Assembly (NCBI RefSeq): GCF_003150675.1
Contig: NZ_QGGB01000001.1
Location: forward strand, 186,001 to 250,000
DNA length: 64,000 bases
Direction of reading: 5' to 3'
Origin: Rhodohalobacter mucosus
GTDB lineage: Bacteria > Bacteroidota > Rhodothermia > Balneolales > Balneolaceae
In this document: positions 47,484 through 55,804 of the stretch, piece after piece
Layout of the letters: the number at the start of each line of letters is the position of its first letter
Numbering within the stretch: position 1 is the first letter of the stretch
Program-made: the position numbers and the translations under genes
Notes under the pieces: generated by a model
Told to the model about the DNA's origin: nothing
Databases searched by the model: none
What the model saw: the letters and a program-made list of their open reading frames with translations, nothing else

Positions 47484-47726
47484 TCACAAACTATGACGCC
47501 GGGCATTTTTTATATCTTCATCCATTTCGTCTGCAGAATAATTGATTACTGAAACATTATAATCGGCAAGCAGCTCCATAAAGGTTTCTTTTGAATATCC
47601 GGCCAGTTCAGCAGCCTGACCCAGCGTCAGTTTCCCTCTTTCATACAATTTGGACGCCAATGACATTCTCGCCTCGTTGTCATCGATATCGGCAGTATTT
47701 GGTATGTTTATCGTCAGCGTTTTCAT
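47484..47726 (-). CDS. UPF0175-family small protein (antitoxin-like)
   Basis: This 80-residue protein has the UPF0175 pattern: a short beta N-terminus, ARMSLASKLYERGKLTLGQAAELAGYSKETFMELL (a helix-turn-helix-like segment) and a tail with VSVINYSADEMDEDI. UPF0175 genes are usually next to a PIN-domain toxin; none is present here. It is flanked on both sides by family D repeats. Confidence 0.8.
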   Translation of the reverse strand: MKTLTINIPNTADIDDNEARMSLASKLYERGKLTLGQAAELAGYSKETFMELLADYNVSVINYSADEMDEDIKNARRHSL

Positions 47727-47821
47727 AACAAAATGTACTTAAATTTTCTCATTAACGATAATGAGAGCCTGATGTTCTACAAGACAGGCTTTTAATTAAG
47801 ATTAAAGACTCTGTCGCCTGT

Positions 47822-47994
47822 CTGGAAGTCTCACCGCGGGGGCACGGAGGGCGCGGAGGTTTTTGTGTGGGGCTTCATAGCGAGATTTGAGGGGTTGCCA
47901 CAGAGGCACGGAGAAAAGATGGATACTTATTCCCTTCCGTGTTTCACTTCGCGGGGAAATGATGAGCTGTGGCTATTATACAGTATCCCGGTTT
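47822..47994. repeat. Dispersed repeat family D, copy 2
   Basis: The same order of segments as 47306-47472, with TCACCGCGGGGGCACGGAG at the left end and GAGCTGTGGCTATTATACAG at the right end. It directly adjoins the C39 transporter remnant. Confidence 0.8.
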
Positions 47995-48110
47995 TGCTGC
48001 AGCCATGAAAGAATATCAGAACGGAGTATGCAGCCGCAGTCCATTTGATCGTATTGGCAGTAGAGGGAGAATGATTTCGCCCAATAAAAGTCATCAAGTT
48101 GATGGATTCT
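47995..48110 (-). pseudogene. Remnant of a C39-peptidase ABC exporter N-terminus
   Basis: On the minus strand the frame reads KSFSLYCQYDQMDCGC, which matches the first 16 residues of the exporter at 57492-59681 (MKIFSHYRQYDQMDCG). About 25 bases are identical in a row and the neighbours are similar. The reading continues ILRSDILSWLQQ and then stops, so only the start of the gene is left. It marks the end of the peptide locus. Confidence 0.7.
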
Positions 48111-48248
48111 ATCCAGCAATAATGCTGAATTTATCAATTAAGAGTTAAGTTGCAGTTTCTATTTATCTCTCCAATTGGCGTCTCCGGATTAAACACGTTC
48201 ATTATCTTTTCAGATAAACACAGAATGATGCTCTATGCCAAGTGTAAT
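48111..48248. other. Gene-free spacer
   Basis: No credible gene, RNA or repeat is visible. It lies between the exporter remnant and the 3' end of the next propeller gene. Confidence 0.3.
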
Positions 48249-49307
48249 CTATATATTCGAATAGTTGATCTTATAAACATGGAGCCTTACCTCTCCAATC
48301 GGGGTAGTTACATGAAACAATACTTTATCACCGTAAATGCCCAACATTTGCAGCTCATTCTCTGAGGGCGGGATCGTTACCATGGTTTCATACTCGCCGT
48401 CGAGGCTGTAAATATCGATTTCATCCCGTGCGCCAAACTCCTTATTTCGATGTACCCACAACCAGTTACGGTCGCAGATTTCTATATTGCTGTAGATATG
48501 CTTGAACTTTCGTCCCTGCGCAATCCTGGCCGCATACTCCGGATGAATGCTGTTGGCAGCATCAATTCGTACCTGCATCTCCTCCTCTGAGTAGTAGACC
48601 ACCTTTGAGCTCTTTCCAAACTCCCTGATTACTTCTCCTTCAGTATTGACAAGTCTTATCGGATATTGATCTATCATTCCGGAGGCAACGATGACCCCGT
48701 CATCCGTTATGGCAAGGTTACTGCCCGAGTCAAATGGGCGATTTACATCAAACCAATCCCTGATTACATAAGTAAAAAAGGGTGACACCTGTCCGGTATT
48801 CCTATCAATCTCCGAAATTGTCACTCTATCGAACCCGCTGGGCAACCGAGCAAATGGCCTTGTAAAAATAAACAGTGACCTGTTGGCTTGAATGAATTGG
48901 GTTCCTGCTCCGGCTCTGTAGGGTATGTCCGTAGAGTAGCTGAAGTCGGGGTTCCAAATCGAAATGCGGAGGTTTCTGCTATCAACCACATAAATATAAC
49001 CATCCTGATCTGTGGTAATATTTCTCGGGGTTTGAAATTCTCCGGGCCCCCTGCCTGAGCGCCCAAATCGTGTCATGTATTTTCCTTCCTTGTCAAAAAC
49101 CAGGATGGTCTTTTGATCCATATCGGTATAAAGGATCTCTCCGCCGCCCATGATGGCAGCCCCTCCAAACCTCCCCAATATGGCATCATCACTATCAGCA
49201 ATTACCGTCTCCAAATGCAGGGAAACCGGTTGAACTGACTTGTCATGTTCATTATCCTGGGTACTAAATCCTAGTAATACGTATAGAATAAATAATTTAA
49301 GGGCCAT
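48249..49307 (-). CDS. 6-bladed beta-propeller protein, no peptide gene upstream
   Basis: This 352-residue protein has a signal peptide (LFILYVLLGFS) but no lipobox Cys. The family motif is GRSGRGPGEFQTPR, and blades such as YIYVVDSRNLRISIW follow. It is the last intact gene of the locus and starts 43 bp after the stop of the propeller upstream. It lacks both a peptide partner and the membrane anchor of the module propellers. Confidence 0.82.
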   Translation of the reverse strand: MALKLFILYVLLGFSTQDNEHDKSVQPVSLHLETVIADSDDAILGRFGGAAIMGGGEILYTDMDQKTILVFDKEGKYMTRFGRSGRGPGEFQTPRNITTDQDGYIYVVDSRNLRISIWNPDFSYSTDIPYRAGAGTQFIQANRSLFIFTRPFARLPSGFDRVTISEIDRNTGQVSPFFTYVIRDWFDVNRPFDSGSNLAITDDGVIVASGMIDQYPIRLVNTEGEVIREFGKSSKVVYYSEEEMQVRIDAANSIHPEYAARIAQGRKFKHIYSNIEICDRNWLWVHRNKEFGARDEIDIYSLDGEYETMVTIPPSENELQMLGIYGDKVLFHVTTPIGEVRLHVYKINYSNI

Positions 49308-49350
49308 TGTGCACTAACTAATTATACAAAAGTAAGATTTTGTTATTTAC

Positions 49351-50568
49351 TTATTCCGTTACTCGTTCAACTCTATAACGAACAACCGTCTGTAACCCGG
49401 TCTCTGCATCCTCTTCCCGGGTGTAGAAATAATCTCCCTGGATGTGTGTAAATGTACTTCCATTGATATACGGAGGGGCTTCCCGATCTCCGGGCCAACG
49501 AAATTTCCCAATCAACTCTCCATTAGTTTCAATAACCCACCATTCAAGTTCATCTTCTGTTTCTGTAAATGTTGAAATCCATAATCGTTCATTGTCATCA
49601 GACCACATGGATTGCATTATCGGCCAAACTTTTGGTAATTCTACACTTTCAGCTATGTCCATTGTCATTTTGTTTGCAGAATTTCGGGCATCCTCTCTTG
49701 TTACGGGAATTCTTGGGACAGGATAATAAAACCCTTCAATCACATCCCCCTCTTTATTCAGTTCACGTATGAAAAGTTCATCCGAATCAGCAATGAAAAT
49801 CCGACCGGTGGGGGTAACGGTAATCAATGGTTTTTTCTGAAAAGAAAACTGTTTCATAATGCTGCCCATATTCGAATCTCCCCAGTTTTCCAGTACCTCA
49901 TTTTGTTTTAGAACTTCCTCTCCCAACTCTTGATAAGCACTATCAGCGGTGAAGTAGTGAATTGTTGCGGGCGTATCTTCAAAGGCTCTTTGAGGGGCTT
50001 TATATGCAAGGAGCCTTGTTTCATCATCGATGAAATAGTGCCTCCAAAATCGTTTGCCACTCAATTGACCGGCACTGTTTAAGTTGTTCAGATCGATACT
50101 GACCGTTTCCAGTAATTCAAAAGAGTCTGTTGAGTATGTGGTAATCCGTGATAATGCTATATCAACTACATATAGCCTATTTGAACGCACGTTTAAGCAA
50201 CATATACTGTTAAACTCTCCCGGCCCCCGGCCACTTCTGCCAAGACTCGTTATATAATCCCCATCAGAAGAAAACAGATGGATTGTTAATGTCCCCGGCG
50301 CAATATCCCAAATATAAACCCTGCCTGAGTCGTCTGTAATAAACCCCCTGACATTGGCAAAAAACAGATCATCACTGTCTCCGAACTCCTGGTCCTTAAT
50401 GAGCCTGATGGTATCTGCATTTTCAAAATCTTCTTCAGAAAAGACTGTCACGTTCTCTATTTCCATGATATAATCCGGCACTTTCTGCTCGGAACCTCTG
50501 CCCGAACAGGCCGCAGCAATAACAACTGAGAGAATTACCACGGAAACTCGGAGAAAGAGAGAGTGCAT
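49351..50568 (-). CDS. 6-bladed beta-propeller lipoprotein, no peptide gene upstream
   Basis: This 405-residue protein has a lipobox (VIAAAC) and the motif GRSGRGPGEFNSI. Its C-terminal region (RLWISTFTETEDELEWWVIETNGELI and then TREEDAETGLQTVVRYR) is close to the propellers at 52338, 59682 and 61278. It probably sits in the outer or inner membrane by a lipid anchor. The place where a peptide gene would be expected is filled by family D repeat copy 3. Confidence 0.85.
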   Translation of the reverse strand: MHSLFLRVSVVILSVVIAAACSGRGSEQKVPDYIMEIENVTVFSEEDFENADTIRLIKDQEFGDSDDLFFANVRGFITDDSGRVYIWDIAPGTLTIHLFSSDGDYITSLGRSGRGPGEFNSICCLNVRSNRLYVVDIALSRITTYSTDSFELLETVSIDLNNLNSAGQLSGKRFWRHYFIDDETRLLAYKAPQRAFEDTPATIHYFTADSAYQELGEEVLKQNEVLENWGDSNMGSIMKQFSFQKKPLITVTPTGRIFIADSDELFIRELNKEGDVIEGFYYPVPRIPVTREDARNSANKMTMDIAESVELPKVWPIMQSMWSDDNERLWISTFTETEDELEWWVIETNGELIGKFRWPGDREAPPYINGSTFTHIQGDYFYTREEDAETGLQTVVRYRVERVTE

Positions 50569-50640
50569 GGAATGGAATAAAGATTGTAACGTAAGATTTT
50601 ACTGAACTTAAATACGAAATCGGGTTCATGTGCGCAACCT

Positions 50641-50868
50641 GTTTTTTCACCGCCCCGAAGTCTCGGGGCTAAGGCCGCGGAGTTATGTGGGGCTTCATAG
50701 TGAAATTTCAGGGTTGCCGGGGGGTTGCTACGCCCCATGGGGATCCCTGCGGGAGAGGCACGGAGAAAAGACGTATAAATTTTTCCTCCGTGTTTCGCTT
50801 CGCGGGGGAAATGATGAGCCGTGGCTATTATACAGTGCCCCGGTCTTGCTGCAGCCATGAAACGTGTT
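50641..50868. repeat. Dispersed repeat family D, copy 3
   Basis: Same segments as the other copies, with an extra insert GGGGGGTTGCTACGCCCCATGG and a GGGATCCC palindrome in the middle. It lies between the start of the propeller at 49351-50568 and the end of the one at 50897-52027. Confidence 0.75.
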
Positions 50869-50896
50869 ACCACGAATCATTTTAAACATCTGGATT

Positions 50897-52027
50897 TCAT
50901 TTATCCAAGGTCAATTCAATAATCATTCTTTCACCGGTTTCCATATTCTTGTATCCATACAACTTATCTCCGGAATATGATATCCCAAGCAAATAGGTGG
51001 GTACTGTAATGTGCCGCACTTTATCGCTTTTCGTATGATAGTGAATCAATAGACCCGTATCACTTCCGGCATCAAAGACCCGCAAAATGAGGCTACCGTT
51101 ATGTGCTACTAAATGATCATAATAGGGTAAGGTCTCGGTTTCATTAATGGCCGTTTCTACCGTGGGAGAACTTTCTATCAGACGATCATATCTCTTTTTT
51201 AAATACTCCCTCTGTGCATCAGAATTTTTTCGCTCACTGAGCGTGATCGCGGACAGGGTATCCTTTTCACCGGATATTAGATTGTAGGCATACACATTGG
51301 TCTTTTTAGACGTCATGTAGTAAAACCACTCTCCATCGAGATCCCAATGGGTCATGCTTCCCAGGAAGTTATCCATCTTTCCGATGGCCTCCTCACTTAT
51401 GGGTATTTTATCATTACCGGGCAGTTCAAGGAGCCGGTTTACGGGCTGAAATTCCTCATTCAGTTCATAGAGATAAAAGATATTATCCCACGTCTCATAA
51501 TCAGTCAGGCTCATAAACACCCCAAAAAACCCGAATTCCGTTACATATAAGCTGCTCATATGACTGTTTGCCTCATGTTTGTACGTGACGGTATTTTTTA
51601 GTGTGAGCTTACTCGTTTCATTATCCAGGCTATACATATGAACCCGATTCAGACGCTTGTCAAGAATGTAGATTGAGCCATCAGGGCCACGCTCAATTTG
51701 ATTGATGAGCGCATACTCACCGGGCCCCCGTCCCTGTCCCCCCGTTTTTGAAAGCATTGTACCGTCTCGTTTAATAACTTTCAAAAACTTATCTGCATAA
51801 TCGGACGCTAAAATATAGACCGAGCCTTCTAATGCATAAACGTGCAAAACGTTATACAGATCGGGGCTATCAATGAATGATTGCCGCTCTACCTCCAGTT
51901 CATCAGTTGATGACATGACACTCTCAATGAATGGATCAACCAAGAGATCATCATTACCCGGGGTTTCTGAACAAGAAAGCCCAAATAAAAACAGGAAAAT
52001 AAATTGAACGATCGTTCTGATTTTCAT
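50897..52027 (-). CDS. 6-bladed beta-propeller lipoprotein (module A)
   Basis: This 376-residue protein has a lipobox (FLFGLSC) and the family motif GGQGRGPGEYALI. Blade segments such as GSIYILDKRLNRVHMYSLD follow. It starts 21 bp after a decayed Cys-rich peptide gene, the position in which intact modules carry their peptide. It was therefore probably a peptide-propeller pair. Function unknown. Confidence 0.85.
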   Translation of the reverse strand: MKIRTIVQFIFLFLFGLSCSETPGNDDLLVDPFIESVMSSTDELEVERQSFIDSPDLYNVLHVYALEGSVYILASDYADKFLKVIKRDGTMLSKTGGQGRGPGEYALINQIERGPDGSIYILDKRLNRVHMYSLDNETSKLTLKNTVTYKHEANSHMSSLYVTEFGFFGVFMSLTDYETWDNIFYLYELNEEFQPVNRLLELPGNDKIPISEEAIGKMDNFLGSMTHWDLDGEWFYYMTSKKTNVYAYNLISGEKDTLSAITLSERKNSDAQREYLKKRYDRLIESSPTVETAINETETLPYYDHLVAHNGSLILRVFDAGSDTGLLIHYHTKSDKVRHITVPTYLLGISYSGDKLYGYKNMETGERMIIELTLDK

Positions 52028-52048
52028 TGAGATGTGTCATTCATTTTT

Positions 52049-52156
52049 TCAGCAGGACCCGGGTCCGCCACCATCACATTGAGCCATGCAGCAATTTGTC
52101 TGGCACAGATTGGAGTAACCCTTAATCGATTATAATTAAACATTTTGAATCTTCAT
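52049..52156 (-). pseudogene. Decayed Cys-rich peptide gene (module A)
   Basis: On the minus strand an ATG at 52156 opens MKIQNV and then stops. In another frame the next stretch reads GYSNLCQTNCCMAQCDGGGPGSC and stops at 52049. This has the look of the Cys-rich core of the neighbouring peptides with its leader lost by a deletion. The two-hairpin leader that precedes all intact peptide genes is missing; family D repeat copy 4 lies there instead. Confidence 0.55.
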
Positions 52157-52179
52157 CCGCTAATATATTTGGAATATAT

Positions 52180-52330
52180 TCACCGCAGAGACGCAGGGCA
52201 CGCAGAGGTTTTTTTGGGGGCTTCATGGCGAGATTTGGGGGATTGCCACTGAGGCACGGAGAATGAATATATAATTTTTCCCTTCCGTGCCTCTCGTTGA
52301 CCCCTATGGGGTGTGGCTACAATGGTTAGC
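52180..52330. repeat. Dispersed repeat family D, copy 4
   Basis: It starts TTCACCGCAGAGACGCAGGG, then GGGGGCTTCATGGCGAGATTT, GCCACTGAGGCACGGAGAA and CCCTTCCGTGCCTCT. It lies between the decayed peptide gene and the 3' end of the module B propeller, where a module leader would be expected. Confidence 0.8.
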
Positions 52331-52337
52331 CCCAATC

Positions 52338-53564
52338 TCATCGCCTCTCCTCAAGTTCAATCCTATATTTCACAATTACCTGAAGCCCGGTTTCCTTATC
52401 GGTTTGGCGGGTGTAAGCATACCCGTTCTTCACCACCTCAATCGGTTCATCGCGGGGCCATTCGAATTGGGTGATCAGCTCTCCTGACTCGTCAACTACC
52501 CACCACTCATGACTGTCCAGGTCTTCAATGATGGTAGCGACCCAGAGCCGGCCCCTGTCGTCCACCAGGATATCTTCGAGGGCGGGCCAGGTATCCGGTA
52601 TTTGTTCTTCCGGCGCGTTCTCAATTACGCTCACCCGCCATTCAAATACACCCTCTTCATAGTCACTGATCTGCTGGCTGATCGCATCCTCACGGGTAAA
52701 CACCGCGTTTTGATACGGTGCATAGTACGTCCGCTGATAGTTTCCGGCGGCATCATATACCTTAATTAAAAATTCGCCGGAACGCGCCATATAGATGGCG
52801 TTCTCCGATGTTGTGATCAGGGTTGACCCCAGGAATTCAAACTGGGTAAACCGGTACTGCCCTTCCACCGTGGCCGACAAGGCCTTATAGGCCGGCAGCG
52901 TAAACAGGCTGTCCAATTCAAGTTTTCGGTTACGATCCATGAGATGATAGATGCGAAACCTGTTGTTCAGATTATATCCTTCATATGACGGATTGGGAAC
53001 CAGCCGTGACGTAAAATTGACCAGGAATCTGTCGGGGTTGATAAAGACAAAGCCGCTTTGCATGAGGCCGTCCAGCCAGGCAACCTCCCTTTTGTTGATG
53101 GCCTGAATATGGATGGTACCGGACTCTTCATACGTATCCAATGAAAATGTGCTTAGCCTCATCATCATCGGGTCGTAAACGTGTATATATCCGTTTGAGA
53201 ACTTAGGCCCTCCCATGGCACGAAACTCACCCGGGCCCGACCCTTCCCTACCAAAATGGGTGAGGTACCGCCCTGACTGATCAAAAACATGTACCCGGTG
53301 CTGCATGGCATCAGCTATATACAATTGCCCGTCATCATCAATGTCAAATTGCCCCAGCCTGCCAATAAGATTATGTTCCGAGCTTGCAAAAACGGCCTCT
53401 TTTTCCAAAAAAATGGTTAATAAACTGTTCTCCTCATCAGATACAACGAGCAGGTTTTCAAGCTCCGGTATGTTACTTGCATCTTCATGAGAACACCCCA
53501 TCATGAATAAGATCAGGATTACAAAAAGCACTGACCTGAATATTGTAGTTTTAATATTCGACAT
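52338..53564 (-). CDS. 6-bladed beta-propeller lipoprotein (module B)
   Basis: About 408 residues from the ATG at 53564; an in-frame extension to 53690 would overlap the peptide gene and lacks family similarity. The lipobox is LFMMGC and the family motif is GREGSGPGEFRAM. The segment LDSLFTLPAYKALSATVEGQ is also found at the start of the chimeric fragment at 53981-54385. The C-terminus (RQTDKETGLQVIVKYRIE) matches the module E propeller. It lies 59 bp after the module B peptide. Confidence 0.87.
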   Translation of the reverse strand: MSNIKTTIFRSVLFVILILFMMGCSHEDASNIPELENLLVVSDEENSLLTIFLEKEAVFASSEHNLIGRLGQFDIDDDGQLYIADAMQHRVHVFDQSGRYLTHFGREGSGPGEFRAMGGPKFSNGYIHVYDPMMMRLSTFSLDTYEESGTIHIQAINKREVAWLDGLMQSGFVFINPDRFLVNFTSRLVPNPSYEGYNLNNRFRIYHLMDRNRKLELDSLFTLPAYKALSATVEGQYRFTQFEFLGSTLITTSENAIYMARSGEFLIKVYDAAGNYQRTYYAPYQNAVFTREDAISQQISDYEEGVFEWRVSVIENAPEEQIPDTWPALEDILVDDRGRLWVATIIEDLDSHEWWVVDESGELITQFEWPRDEPIEVVKNGYAYTRQTDKETGLQVIVKYRIELEERR

Positions 53565-53623
53565 AGTATTATTGTAAAAAAATGTAGCAAGGGCATAGAG
53601 AAATTCTGCCCCCGCTGTCATTC

Positions 53624-53875
53624 TTAATGTATTGCTAAATCGGAGCATTGTCCCCACGATCCGCTTGAATAAGGCCCATTCCGTCTGCAAGCCATGTCTG
53701 GATCTTCAGTGGTTAGCTCATACGTGATTTCCACTGCATCAGATCCATCATCATTCCAGCAAATCAGGCAATTCGTGCATTCATTTTCAGTGCAATCATG
53801 GTTTCCTGCCATAATCATCTTCATTTCACTACGGTTCAAAACGCCTTCTACTTGTGATAAGATTGATGAATTCAT
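53624..53875 (-). CDS. Cys-rich secreted peptide precursor (module B)
   Basis: This 83-residue protein has a leader (residues 1-24) that ends VLNRSEMKMIMAG, followed by a core with six Cys (28, 33, 36, 39, 63, 77). The leader type is that of Bacteroidota natural-product precursors cut after a double-glycine-like site; here the site is AG. It has a GGAGG ribosome-binding site 8 bp before the ATG and the conserved two-hairpin 5' leader. The partner propeller follows. Core function unknown (bacteriocin or signal are both possible). Confidence 0.78.
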   Translation of the reverse strand: MNSSILSQVEGVLNRSEMKMIMAGNHDCTENECTNCLICWNDDGSDAVEITYELTTEDPDMACRRNGPYSSGSWGQCSDLAIH

Positions 53876-53966
53876 CGTTTTACCTCCATTTATTTAAAAC
53901 CCGTTTTGCCATTTGACGGGGTACGGGTTATAAACTACACCCCTGTTTGATCACTCAAACACTCTT
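53876..53966 (-). promoter_or_regulatory. Conserved two-hairpin 5' leader of the module B peptide
   Basis: The first hairpin is at 53944-53961: on the minus strand TGTTTGA-GTGA-TCAAACA, followed by GGGG. The second is AACCCGT paired with ACGGGTT, around an 18-nt loop. An AAATGGAGG ribosome-binding site and the ATG follow. The distance from the first hairpin to the ATG is 68 nt. The first hairpin has no T-run, so it is not a standard terminator. Confidence 0.75.
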
Positions 53967-53980
53967 TGTTTCCCTGACAC

Positions 53981-54385
53981 TCACCGCAACTCCTTGGTAA
54001 TATTGTTATACACGCGTTCCAGAAGCCGCATGTCCTGCGTAATAATCTCGGCCCGGCCGGTCATGCCGTTTCTCGGCGGGATGTCGTGCCCGTAGCTGGT
54101 CAATAACCCGTCGGGGAAGTGAACTTTGGCGAGGAAGAGGCTGTCGCGTACGGGGAACTCCGAAAAGTACTCCACCTCGCCGTACACCGAACCGAACTCG
54201 TGATAGGGGTAGCCGCTGAACCGGACTATCACCCGCTGGCCTTCCCGGACCCTGCCGAACGACTGCTGGGCAACGGCAAGCTCGCCGAACCAGGTGGTGT
54301 TGCCGGGCTGCAGGTATAGCAGCTCCTGCCCGACCGCTGTGGCCGATAAAGCCTGATAATCCCTAAGTGTAAACAGGCTGCCCAA
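53981..54385 (-). pseudogene. Chimeric fragment: propeller piece fused to the HlyD C-terminus
   Basis: The first about 17 residues (GSLFTLRDYQALSATAVGQ) match an internal piece of the module B propeller. The remaining about 115 are nearly identical to the C-terminus of the HlyD protein at 55910-57241 (NTTWFGELAVAQQSFGRVREG onward). The join is at a shared GQ/GQE. It lacks the membrane anchor and coiled coil and is unlikely to work as an adaptor. It lies between the module C propeller and leader B. Confidence 0.85.
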
Positions 54386-54386
54386 C

Positions 54387-55508
54387 TCAAAATTGAAACG
54401 TTCTTATTTCGCTTTCTTTTGTAATCACAATGAATAGGTTATTATCAAAATCTATGTCAAACGTAGGTAATAGTTCTACTTCTGAAACCAGTTTATACCT
54501 TTGATTCAAATCTCCATTTTTATCGAATTCATGAATCCAAAGTGGGAGTTCAGGACTATTATAAGTAGCTAAATAAAGATTACCTTCTTTATCGCTTACT
54601 CCCCATGTATATGCTCTAAAAGTAGCTACGGCATCCGTTATACTTAGAATTTCTTGCATTGTATTGAAGAAAGCATTCTTTATAGCATCAATTTCAGGGT
54701 TATCACCTATCTCCTTACTCCATATTTTCGTACCATTTGCATCGTATTTTTCAATTCTCGGAATAGCATTATAAACCATAAATATTTCACCTGAACCTGA
54801 TCCGTCTTTAACCGGAAATACATTATGAATTAAAAGATTCGGGACTTCTCTATTTGAAATAGAAGTTCTGAACAGGTTATAGTCCAGCTCAAATGAGCTG
54901 CCTTCCGGGATTTCGCCAAAATCCATTATAGTATTACCTTCAAAATCTGCAATTTGGTAAACTGTATTTTCCATTTGTGCAGCGGGTAATAACACATAAT
55001 CAAAATCTGTTATAATAGGCTGGTTATTAATATTTACAGCATATAAATTATCAAGGAATGATAGGTCAGGGGCCGGAACGGGTGGCAGTGGCGGCAAAGT
55101 TAAACCGGCTTTTTGTTTGTACTCCAGTGATGTTTCATATACTCCATCCACTGTAAATTTGTGAATTTTTAAACCAATATCATCAATGATATAGATGTAA
55201 TCCTCTATATGGAAAACGTTATTAACTCTTAGAAACTCGCCCGGACCTCTACCCCTGTTACCGTATTTTCCAACTACTTCACTCAGTTTATTCAATTTAA
55301 GAAGTTCACCTCTGCGGCTATCATAAACTAAAAGATTATCATCGTTGTCGAATTTAACGATGGTTGGATTTACGACTAAATTATCATCACTTGAAACAAG
55401 TGTTTCAAATTGTTCGAGCTCAGTAACACCCACTTCATTGAATGGAGATTTATCTGTTGAACAACTTGATAAAATCAATAAGGAAACTGTTATGTATATT
55501 ATTTTCAT
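54387..55508 (-). CDS. 6-bladed beta-propeller lipoprotein (module C)
   Basis: This 373-residue protein has a lipobox (LLILSSC) and the motif GNRGRGPGEFLRV, followed by blades (YIYIIDDIGLKIHKFTVDG). It lies 89 bp after the module C peptide. Its sequence is less like the other module propellers, and its base composition is more AT-rich than that of the adjacent HlyD gene. This fits separate recent histories of the modules. Confidence 0.85.
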   Translation of the reverse strand: MKIIYITVSLLILSSCSTDKSPFNEVGVTELEQFETLVSSDDNLVVNPTIVKFDNDDNLLVYDSRRGELLKLNKLSEVVGKYGNRGRGPGEFLRVNNVFHIEDYIYIIDDIGLKIHKFTVDGVYETSLEYKQKAGLTLPPLPPVPAPDLSFLDNLYAVNINNQPIITDFDYVLLPAAQMENTVYQIADFEGNTIMDFGEIPEGSSFELDYNLFRTSISNREVPNLLIHNVFPVKDGSGSGEIFMVYNAIPRIEKYDANGTKIWSKEIGDNPEIDAIKNAFFNTMQEILSITDAVATFRAYTWGVSDKEGNLYLATYNSPELPLWIHEFDKNGDLNQRYKLVSEVELLPTFDIDFDNNLFIVITKESEIRTFQF

Positions 55509-55597
55509 TTTAAAGTCATTTATTTAAAATTTTACTACAACAAGAAATTAATGATGCTATAAAGTAGCACTTATGGCTACTTTATAGCTGGAAGTAT

Positions 55598-55804
55598 CTA
55601 TCCTTCTCCAACACCACTGCAAGTGCAGGATACTCCATGAGTTGGTCCGTGTTGACCGTCTCTACAATCACAATCCGACCCTGAACAATAACTGACACAG
55701 GCGCTGCAATTTGTTGGGTCGTGGTCATAGCAACACATACCGCATTCTTCACCCAGGGAACCTGCCAGTATATGTTTCATCTCATTTCTATTAAGAATTT
55801 GCAT
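55598..55804 (-). CDS. Cys-rich secreted peptide precursor (module C)
   Basis: The protein has 68 residues from the ATG at 55804, chosen because it matches the start of the module D peptide and has GGAGG 8 bp upstream. The in-frame ATG at 55819 lies inside that ribosome-binding site. The leader MQILNRNEMKHILAG (1-15) is followed by a core with ten Cys (21, 24, 25, 33, 36, 40, 45, 47, 60, 62), rich in Gly, Ser and Asp. Even Cys numbers suit disulfides. Confidence 0.8.
   Translation of the reverse strand: MQILNRNEMKHILAGSLGEECGMCCYDHDPTNCSACVSYCSGSDCDCRDGQHGPTHGVSCTCSGVGEG

Noticed and set aside
53565-53690. N-terminal extension of the module B propeller
   Set aside because: It would precede the lipoprotein signal and overlap the peptide gene; the ATG at 53564 gives a normal lipobox.
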